From: SIG452 sp045631485
GTDB taxonomy: Bacteria > Bacillota > Clostridia > UMGS1840
DNA length: 21,880 bases
Assembly: GCA_045631485.1 (NCBI GenBank)
Contig: JAZQUU010000033.1
Coordinates: 1-21,880, forward strand
Direction of reading: 5' to 3'
Below, piece by piece: positions 16,001 to 21,880 of this stretch (position 1 is the stretch's first letter; the number at the start of each line of letters is the position of its first letter). The notes under the pieces were generated by a model. The model was given only the letters and a program-made list of their open reading frames with translations, was not told the origin of the DNA and ran no database searches. The position numbers and the translations under genes are program-made.

Positions 16001-17244
16001 TGTTAAATCCCGAACCCGTTGTGAAAAACGGAGTTGCGATGGTTCCGTTAAGAGAAATCACCACCATTTTGGGAATCAATGTTGAAAACTATGCAAGAAC
16101 CAAAGGGTATTTGATTTTAGGACAAAATACCGTTTTGGTTCACGAAGGAAGCTTATCGGCGAAAAAAGGCAATTCCGTCTTTGCATTGCAGGAAGCTCCC
16201 TACAAGGTAAGTGATATTGTAAACGATACCTTATATGTTCCCATCAACGTAATCGCAGAAGCAATCGGAAAAAAAGTGGCGTACGATGCGGTTAATAATG
16301 TTGTGAACGTGGAATCCACCAAGCAAAAAACGGTAACGGTAAACCGAAAGATTCTCGGTGAGCTTTCCGGTGGAGACGCAGAAGCGTTTTATGATTTAGC
16401 CGGCGTCAGCAAGATGACATACGAAAAAGGAATCACTATTATGCAGGCAGGCGGCTATGCAACACCGCTTTCCAGAAGCTTTGCCGGAATTGATATGTCT
16501 GAGGTAAAAGTGATTGCATTTAAGTTCACTTCGTCCTCGGCAGGTTCCATGAAGTTCCTATATTCCAGCCAGGAAGACCCTGCTATCACAGGGGACAAGG
16601 CATCCCGTTCGATTCCCGTGAGTGCCGGAGAAAACTATATTGAAGAACCCACCACAAGCTTATTCCAGTGGGAAGGAACCTTTAATATTTTCCGTTTTCA
16701 GCCGCCTGCTAGTAAAACACTTGAGATAGAATGGATTCGATTCTTAGGTGATCCGCTTCCCGAAAAAGAAGGAGTGGTTGATGCGTCATCTTGTATGACC
16801 TTTACGGACGAATTCTGTTCCTGGGAATTCAATGAAAATACCGAGTATGACGGTTGGTTACAGAATAAATATGTGGGAAGCTTAAAAGCGGATAGCGGTA
16901 TCTTAAGCTTCAAGGTAGCAGGGCAGAAGCCTTCCTTGATTAGTGCAAGAGACCTGAATGCGGATGCTTCCAAAGTAAAATCAATTGATATCGCAATGAA
17001 AAACGAAACCGCAGGCAAAAAACTGAAGCTCTACTTCACAACCGATAAGAGCAAGGCTTTCAGCGAAGATAAATCGTTTGAAATTGCAATTTCTTCCAAC
17101 GACCAATATGACAAGACATATAGCATTGATGTGAGCAAGTCTTCTTTCTGGAACGGAACCATCAAGAAATTGATGTTGGTGACAGAAGGTCGAAAAGGAA
17201 GTTACAGTTTTGATTATGTCAAACTGAATTATATTACGGAATAA
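13078..17244 (+). CDS. Secreted GH99-like (WbsX-type) enzyme with binding-like and stalk domains
   Basis: Second secreted GH99-like protein, 1388 residues, signal peptide cleaved near residue 27 (AVA/QEE). Domains: two concanavalin/LamG-like sandwiches (47-219 and 228-399), GH99-like catalytic domain (421-761), a carbohydrate-binding-like beta domain (814-960), a stalk domain (961-1080), then two further binding-like beta sandwiches (1083-1230 and 1233-1388) that the paralogue at 259-4317 lacks. Family signatures are YDEGNPEVNDWEIKWL, IEYYFKDDRYLKIDGRP and TWDEYGEG; Glu734 and Glu737 correspond to the paired glutamates of GH99. The residue before the first glutamate is Asp rather than the usual Asn. 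The AAGGAGG site at 13064-13070 supports the ATG. It likely works outside the cell beside the leucine-rich-repeat protein encoded just upstream and the SLH proteins downstream. Endo-acting hydrolysis of an unknown polysaccharide is inferred; a glycosyltransferase role is unlikely for a secreted modular protein. Confidence 0.85.
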   Translation: MKHYRGISIILILATLLQLFTGMIAVAQEEAKVQISDGNYPIWYLRENFGSASSWDKARAWNGTNTNSGSGVNGVELTDSSTTQKSEAYRALNDVTSGVVTLDFDFRVDRYCDNVAFRLLNDQETVFGIVTKGTNLYLEQPGNTTEYISNYNISVINKDKVNYVVAHLDMDNKMILDVYIDGVKCIENKPFASNADKINGFDVETDEAGKVVLTNQRIYLYKGFIVRDDFYNNQQINPIGWEFVKNGGTLSVYTANNRNADRYSLQMNTSQGNIKAVKKFNAETGHLIFETSLLQQKSRNGIAVSVNNGNQSVLKVTADGEKFYYHTINTSSAFYDYLDNVWYVIKFDMDLSNQTADVYLNNKLKAENVALDSRFIDNITIDAAKNDSAVVVDDVKLYHPQEYAEDYVEAPQKPEKVDDSFLIGMQMCPLWTEGLYTTAWDYIKTAPDRMPILGAYDEGNPEVNDWEIKWLIDHGFDFQWVCTYPSYQMSYAKNAVASPTKPDMVREGNALYEGFMNAKYSEDFKFAICMENSFLGQGTALRDYFYDVVAPYWIEYYFKDDRYLKIDGRPVMSVLVMDSFLNMFEGTDGLTGAASIKAGVDKFRQMCIDAGVGNPYITDQPTQNGYSGKAYTYYSQCGIDGTAAYGYNQKMTLGQQKQVLEKGLAAGKTVGVETVPCLAPRRGDDPWLNGTNETGFKSTEEELDHTLEWVKDTFGSASQTKLSKQLVMLATWDEYGEGHCLCPSEGDGFKYLDCVRKVMCKEYEHEEAIPTETQKERVNKLVVQDRKPGFLSDAKMVGQILENSTPEIPTTVKQVWNFTDSAAEQEWIVESGIGENSITSEGWVLQPTNTTPAITIGKKIAYDISDVTYIKVRMKQSKYSTGGYAYWITSTLGEYDTKNIACHMPASVDGANEFRDYYIPVGEKIRWKGNLTGLKINLGVLTDISDNFVVESISFLSDDKLTNMAKVSMDGANYVLNPEPVVKNGVAMVPLREITTILGINVENYARTKGYLILGQNTVLVHEGSLSAKKGNSVFALQEAPYKVSDIVNDTLYVPINVIAEAIGKKVAYDAVNNVVNVESTKQKTVTVNRKILGELSGGDAEAFYDLAGVSKMTYEKGITIMQAGGYATPLSRSFAGIDMSEVKVIAFKFTSSSAGSMKFLYSSQEDPAITGDKASRSIPVSAGENYIEEPTTSLFQWEGTFNIFRFQPPASKTLEIEWIRFLGDPLPEKEGVVDASSCMTFTDEFCSWEFNENTEYDGWLQNKYVGSLKADSGILSFKVAGQKPSLISARDLNADASKVKSIDIAMKNETAGKKLKLYFTTDKSKAFSEDKSFEIAISSNDQYDKTYSIDVSKSSFWNGTIKKLMLVTEGRKGSYSFDYVKLNYITE

Positions 17245-17257
17245 GGAGGTGTGTACG

Positions 17258-18961
17258 GTGAAAATCAGAAATAAAATTACAGTGGTATTTTTAGTGATTT
17301 GCATGCTTTTCAATGTGATGGTTGCAAATGCAGCTTCCCATACGGTGAATTACGTGAAAGCGTTAACTGATGATTATGTAACGATTTCGGGAACTGTTGT
17401 AAACGGAGCAAATCGAGAAGTGTTACTGCGAATTGACTATGCCGGACACGCTCCTTCGGCAGACACCGATTCCTTGGAGCAATCGGTGATTTATCAGAAA
17501 CAAACAACCACCGACGGGGACGGCTCATTTACTTTCAATGTGAAATTAAATGATACTGCCAATAATTCCTATACCTTGCGATTAGGGGTTCTGGGAGATG
17601 ACAGTGATGTTTCTGAAACCTTTACCTTTTATGGTGCCGGTTATCGCAGCACGGCTCTTGTTGCCATTCAGACTGCACAGAGAAATCACGATGCACAAGC
17701 CCTGAAGGCGGCGTTGGATACCTATTATGAAAATCTGTATTTGCAGACTCCGTTGTTTGATACCTACTATCAGGTTGACACGGATATGAGTGAAACCAAA
17801 TCCCTTTTGGTGAATTATCCCCAAATTACCACCATTCCCATGCTGGAAGCATCACTGGAAGGTGTGGTAATCGTAAAGGATTTAGCGCAGGCAACCAACT
17901 ACGAAGGAATGCAGACAGTATTTACTGCTTATGATTCCGCTTTGGATATTGTGAACTCCACAATTTATCAGAAGACCTATTCCAATCTGTCCACCGATTT
18001 AAAAAGAGCGGTTTACACAATGTTTAGCGCAACACCTTATTACACCGCTTCGGATATTTGTGATCAATTTGGAGTATCTGTGTTAAATACCTATCTTGCC
18101 AATGCGGTTGGTGCCGATTCTGTAAAGCGGGTATTAAGCGATAACGAGGATATGCTTGGTATTGTTATGACAGATTATTCCTTAACCGATGCACAGTATC
18201 TGGAATTGATTGGCAATCGGTTTACCACTCTTACGGATGTGAAAGCGAAGCTTGATGAGTTAAACAGCGGTTCACTTCCTACTCCTCCTCCCACTATGAT
18301 GCCTCCTGTGATAGACGGTGGAGGCGGAGGTGGCGGTGGCGGCTCTGTGGCGGCACCGTTAGTGGATCAAACCGGTCTTTCGGAAAATGCAACCAATCCC
18401 AATTATCCGTTCCGTGATATGGAGGATTATACCTGGGCAAAAGAAGCTACTCTGGCGTTATATCAAAGCGGGGTAGTAAACGGCGTGGGTGATGATAATT
18501 TCGCTCCCGACAGAGCCGTTACCAGAGAAGAATTCTTAAAACTGATTGTGAACGGTTTTGGAATCAGCACCGCTTTGGATAAAGATGTTTCCTTTGGCGA
18601 TGTTTACAAAAGCCAATGGTATTATCCCTTTGTAAAAGCAGGCGTGAACGGCGGCATTATCAACGGTATGGATGGCAATATCTTTGGTATTGGCCAAAAA
18701 ATTTCAAGACAGGATATGGTAGTAATGCTGTATCGTGCCATCAGTATGAAAAAAGATTTATCTGATTTTAATGCAAGCAGTACGTTTGACGATTACGGCG
18801 AAATTTCCGAGTATGCCAAAAAAGCAGTTGCTTTTGCGGAAGCAAATGCCATTGTAAACGGTATGGGAGACGGAAATTTCCATCCCGAAGACAGTGCAAC
18901 CAGAGCAGAGGCGGCAGTGATTTTGTATCGGGCAATGGCGTATCTGTCCAATAATATGTGA
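17258..18961 (+). CDS. Secreted protein with three C-terminal SLH domains
   Basis: Cell-wall-attached protein of 567 residues. I chose the GTG at 17258 because AAGGAGG (17243-17249) lies 8 bases ahead; a GTG at 17249 overlaps that site. The signal peptide ends near residue 25 (ANA/ASH). Residues 30-125 look like an Ig-like beta domain; 130-335 are mainly helical and of unknown role, a layout common in clostridial SLH proteins. A Pro-rich then Gly9 linker (338-362) leads to three SLH repeats: about 382-440 (VTREE), 446-505 (ISRQD) and 510-565 (ATRAE). SLH triplets bind pyruvylated secondary wall polymers non-covalently. No catalytic residues are recognised, so it probably presents or tethers something at the surface. 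It starts 13 bases after the GH99-like gene and ends 13 bases before the next SLH-like gene. Confidence 0.85.
   Translation: MKIRNKITVVFLVICMLFNVMVANAASHTVNYVKALTDDYVTISGTVVNGANREVLLRIDYAGHAPSADTDSLEQSVIYQKQTTTDGDGSFTFNVKLNDTANNSYTLRLGVLGDDSDVSETFTFYGAGYRSTALVAIQTAQRNHDAQALKAALDTYYENLYLQTPLFDTYYQVDTDMSETKSLLVNYPQITTIPMLEASLEGVVIVKDLAQATNYEGMQTVFTAYDSALDIVNSTIYQKTYSNLSTDLKRAVYTMFSATPYYTASDICDQFGVSVLNTYLANAVGADSVKRVLSDNEDMLGIVMTDYSLTDAQYLELIGNRFTTLTDVKAKLDELNSGSLPTPPPTMMPPVIDGGGGGGGGGSVAAPLVDQTGLSENATNPNYPFRDMEDYTWAKEATLALYQSGVVNGVGDDNFAPDRAVTREEFLKLIVNGFGISTALDKDVSFGDVYKSQWYYPFVKAGVNGGIINGMDGNIFGIGQKISRQDMVVMLYRAISMKKDLSDFNASSTFDDYGEISEYAKKAVAFAEANAIVNGMGDGNFHPEDSATRAEAAVILYRAMAYLSNNM
18317..18343 (+). 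repeat. Glycine-codon run (nine GGN codons) in the SLH protein linker
   Basis: Nine consecutive glycine codons (residues 354-362) use mixed GGT/GGA/GGC codons. They form the flexible linker between the helical domain and the SLH triplet. The mixed codons reduce, but do not remove, the chance of slippage changing linker length. Confidence 0.7.
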
Positions 18962-18974
18962 AAGGAGTGTTGAG

Positions 18975-21659
18975 ATGAAGAAACTAAAAAAATATGTTGC
19001 AGTCTTTATGGCAGTAATGTTACTTCTTAGCAGCATTCCCGGGATGGTTGCCAATGCCTCCGATGGGAGCATCGCCGTTTCCTACACAGATGCCGAAAAG
19101 GATAGTTTTAAATTTTCTTACAACTTCTATAAAACCATCGGCGTTATCAATGAAAACTTAAATATCGATTCCACCATTACCAGAGGCTTATGGGCAGATG
19201 TGGTGGTAAGATATTTCGGTTGGGACGGCTCCATTGCATCTGCGGCACAAAATGCATTTTTTGCAGACCACAATCCGAAATACGATAAAATCGGTTCTGT
19301 AAATGTGGCGGCAGATTTGGGATTGATGGGCGAGTATGACGACGGTAAGTTTTGCCCCGACGCAGATGTCAGCTATGAAGATGCCTGTGTATCCATGGTG
19401 AAAGGCCTCGGTTACGAAACCGTTGCAGAATCCCGAGGCGGGGGCGTTGACCAATATATTCTTCTGGCCAATGAACTTGGTGTTTTAAAAGGTGTTGGCG
19501 GCACAAAAGGATATCCCATTGTTGCATCCGCTGCAGTGAAAATGCTGGATAATGCATTGGAAATCAAAATGCTTGGCGTGGTAATGGGAAAAGAGGGTGT
19601 GTTTGAAAAAGGAGATACCGTTCTCTCTTCCGTGCATCAGCTTTCCAAAAAAGAGGGAATTGTAACCTCCAATTATCGTTCCTCTTTATACAATGCAGAA
19701 AAAATCCCTTCCGACCGAATCGGAATTGATGATGTGGTTTATCATTATGCAGGATTTACGGATGGTTTGGTTGGTTACAAGGTTCGTTACTTTGTGGATA
19801 TGACCACCAATGATACCGTGGTTTATCTCGGAAAAAGAGGGAATGATGTTGAAGTAATCGACTTTGATGATATTGATAGTTACTTAAACAGAACCTATCA
19901 ATATACATTACCGAATTCCGAGAAACAACTCGAATGGGAGATTCCCGGTGGATGTGCCGTGATTTATAACGGCGTTGCCATTACAGACGGTTATACCTCC
20001 AATCTTCCCATGTATACCGAGGATGGTTTTTTAACGCTGATCAACAATGACTCTGACCGTGATGTGGATGTGCTTTTGATTGAAGCGTATGAGGACCTTT
20101 GGATCGGGCACATTGACCCGACCACAAAAGTGATTTACAGCAATTATGATTCAGATGATTTTATTGCGTTAAATACCTATGATACCGTTGAACTGTATGA
20201 CAGTTACGGTTTTGAAACCACCTTGGCAAAATTATCTTTCAAAAATGTGCTTTCTGTTGCAAAAACTCCCGACGGTGAAACCGTTCGGATTGATGTGAGC
20301 ACAGAAACGGTGGAAGGTAAAATTACCGGAATGATTACCGAAGACGGAGAAACGATTTACACAATCAATGATATTGATTATAAAGCAAGCTCCGTTTGTG
20401 ATACTACCGAGATGACAGTTGGATTTTCCGGTGTGTTTTATCTCAATAAGAAGCAACAGATTGTGGGATGCGATGAAAAACTGATTGCTCCCGTTGGATA
20501 TCTGATTGCAGCGCATCAGACGAGTGGATTTGAAAATGTTGTGAAATTACAGGTGTTAACTTCTTCCGGCAAAATCACTGTTTTGGAATGTGCCAAGAAA
20601 GTGACGGTTGTGGGCGAAGAGGGAAGATTTGACAGTAACAGTCTTTACAACTTGCTCTTAGATGGTCAGGCACAAGTAAAATCCCAGGTAATCTTATACG
20701 AACTGAATCAGGATGACAAGGTTGTTTCTCTTGATTTACTCGGACATTCCGACCGATTAAGAGCTCGTGCAACCCTGCAATCCGCATCGTTGCAATACCG
20801 CAGTTCCGCTTCTTGCTTTACCGATGGGAAAACCTTCTTAAACGGAGGAGCGGTTATTTTCTCGGTTCCTTTGAACGGAGGAGACTTAGAAGATTACGGC
20901 GTGTTTAACAAAGCGGATATGCAAAATGAAGGCAATTATTGCTCCGATACCATACCGGCATACGCTTATCAGGTGAACGGTTCCCAGCTTGGCGTGGATG
21001 TGCTGGTGGTGGATGAATCCTTCCGAAGCAGAAAATACGGACTTGGTATTGTAAAATCTATTTTGCAGACTGTGGACGAAGACGGGGAATTGTATCGTAA
21101 GGTAGAAATTTACCAATACGATAAAGCCAATACATATTATATGTATAACAGTGATTTTGATATCAATGCAATTCCTGCTCAAAGCTCCGCATTTCCTGCC
21201 AGAACTCTGGAAGAGGGGGATGTGGTAAGTCTTGACTATATCCCGGTTTCCAACAATAGAATTTTATCAAAAGTAGCTATTATCTATGATATCAGCAGTG
21301 ATGAATATCTGTACAGCAATCCGTCGCTTACAAATTATAGCGGCGTAACCAGATATTTTTACGGTGATGTTCAGACCAAGGATAATAAGTTAATGGCAAT
21401 GGTGCTTCGCGACGGCACAATGCTTGTGGATGAAGAAACCACAGTCGGAAGCAGCGTAAATACCGCAGCCAGAAACTATGAAATTCACCCCATCGGCGGT
21501 AATGTGTATGTGTATAACAGCAATCTTTACCGTGATCACGTGGTGAAGGGAAATGCCAACGATATTGCAGCTTACGACACGGTTGGTGATCAGTATTCAA
21601 CCGTTTGGATGTTTACATCCAATGAAGCGGCGCAAATGATTTATGTAGTAAATAAATAA
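18975..21659 (+). CDS. Large secreted protein with N-terminal SLH-like region, body unrecognised
   Basis: An 894-residue exported protein with a signal peptide cleaved near residue 28 (MVANA/SDG). Residues about 45-205 read as three divergent SLH-like repeats: IGVINENLNIDSTITRGLWA, then LGLMGEYDDGKFCPDADVSY, then ANELGVLKGVGGTKGYP. The pattern of short helix, G-V/L, D-x-F-x-P and a helix fits SLH, but the TRAE core is degenerate, especially in the third. Residues 210-894 are beta-rich and acidic and contain no domain I know; segments such as EGKITGMITEDGETIYTIND look like small barrel or hairpin repeats. The ATG at 18975 is preceded by AAAGGAGT (18961-18968). It lies between the SLH-triplet gene and the solute-binding lipoprotein gene (22 bases on). 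A structural or glycan-capturing S-layer-associated role is possible, but no function can be assigned. Confidence 0.75.
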   Translation: MKKLKKYVAVFMAVMLLLSSIPGMVANASDGSIAVSYTDAEKDSFKFSYNFYKTIGVINENLNIDSTITRGLWADVVVRYFGWDGSIASAAQNAFFADHNPKYDKIGSVNVAADLGLMGEYDDGKFCPDADVSYEDACVSMVKGLGYETVAESRGGGVDQYILLANELGVLKGVGGTKGYPIVASAAVKMLDNALEIKMLGVVMGKEGVFEKGDTVLSSVHQLSKKEGIVTSNYRSSLYNAEKIPSDRIGIDDVVYHYAGFTDGLVGYKVRYFVDMTTNDTVVYLGKRGNDVEVIDFDDIDSYLNRTYQYTLPNSEKQLEWEIPGGCAVIYNGVAITDGYTSNLPMYTEDGFLTLINNDSDRDVDVLLIEAYEDLWIGHIDPTTKVIYSNYDSDDFIALNTYDTVELYDSYGFETTLAKLSFKNVLSVAKTPDGETVRIDVSTETVEGKITGMITEDGETIYTINDIDYKASSVCDTTEMTVGFSGVFYLNKKQQIVGCDEKLIAPVGYLIAAHQTSGFENVVKLQVLTSSGKITVLECAKKVTVVGEEGRFDSNSLYNLLLDGQAQVKSQVILYELNQDDKVVSLDLLGHSDRLRARATLQSASLQYRSSASCFTDGKTFLNGGAVIFSVPLNGGDLEDYGVFNKADMQNEGNYCSDTIPAYAYQVNGSQLGVDVLVVDESFRSRKYGLGIVKSILQTVDEDGELYRKVEIYQYDKANTYYMYNSDFDINAIPAQSSAFPARTLEEGDVVSLDYIPVSNNRILSKVAIIYDISSDEYLYSNPSLTNYSGVTRYFYGDVQTKDNKLMAMVLRDGTMLVDEETTVGSSVNTAARNYEIHPIGGNVYVYNSNLYRDHVVKGNANDIAAYDTVGDQYSTVWMFTSNEAAQMIYVVNK

Positions 21660-21681
21660 AAAACAGGAGGATAACAAAAAA

Positions 21682-21880
21682 ATGAAAAGATTTTCAAGAA
21701 TTTTAGCGTTAGTTCTTACAGCAGTACTTTTATTAGCTGCTATGTCCGGTTGCGGCAAAAAAGCAGAGGACAACAATGTTGTTACTCTGTATATGATGAA
21801 AGCAATCGACAACACCGGTTCTTATGAACAGGTTATGCAAAAAGCCAACGAAATCGTGCAGGAAAAATTAGGCTACACCT
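21682..21880 (+). CDS. Solute-binding lipoprotein of an ABC transporter (5' end only)
   Basis: Only the first 66 codons are present; the gene runs off the right edge. The peptide begins MKRFSRILALVLTAVLLL and has a lipobox AMSGC with the lipidated Cys24, followed by a short charged linker. VVTLYMMKAIDNTGSYEQV and then ANEIVQEKLGYT resemble the first strand and helix of large clostridial sugar-binding proteins (LipO/DUF3502-like), but the piece is too short to be certain. A strong CAGGAGG site (21664-21670) precedes the ATG. Position after the surface enzymes suggests it binds their oligosaccharide products for import, with permease genes expected beyond the edge. It could instead be an unrelated lipoprotein. 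Confidence 0.72.
   Translation, partial: MKRFSRILALVLTAVLLLAAMSGCGKKAEDNNVVTLYMMKAIDNTGSYEQVMQKANEIVQEKLGYT

Overview
The window looks like a chromosomal piece of a low-to-moderate GC, Gram-positive, anaerobic Bacillota/Clostridia-type bacterium. Supporting signs are strong AGGAGG-type ribosome sites, sigma-A-like promoters, secreted proteins with S-layer homology (SLH) domains, 'stalk' (copper-amine-oxidase-N-like) domains, BspA-type leucine-rich repeats, and a solute-binding lipoprotein. A gut or rumen plant- or host-glycan degrader related to organisms such as Monoglobus is a guess from architecture only. All recognised genes are on the + strand, in two tightly packed transcription units. 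I see no tRNA, rRNA, CRISPR array, insertion sequence or phage gene.

Unit 1 (about 178-9498) follows a terminator at 48-82. It encodes: a 1352-residue secreted protein with leucine-rich repeats, two concanavalin/LamG-like domains, a GH99-like (WbsX-type) catalytic domain and a C-terminal stalk domain; an L-rhamnose mutarotase; an SGNH/GDSL esterase; and two paralogous cytoplasmic GH3 glycosidases. Gaps are 4-36 bases, so this reads as one operon.

Unit 2 (promoter 9576-9605, running off the right edge) encodes: a large secreted leucine-rich-repeat/GLUG/Ig-like protein; a second secreted GH99-like protein co-linear with the first; a protein with three C-terminal SLH domains; a large protein with an N-terminal SLH-like region and an unrecognised body; and the start of a lipoprotein resembling sugar ABC-transporter binding proteins.

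Read together, the window looks like a Gram-positive glycan-use locus. Two surface GH99-like enzymes and partner adhesin/SLH proteins would attack a polymer outside. An ABC importer (its binding protein starts at the right edge) would take up the fragments. A cytoplasmic esterase and two GH3 enzymes would finish them, and the mutarotase suggests L-rhamnose is released. The substrate is not known. The enzymes' modular relationship is notable: the first protein contains in one chain the modules that unit 2 splits across two adjacent genes.
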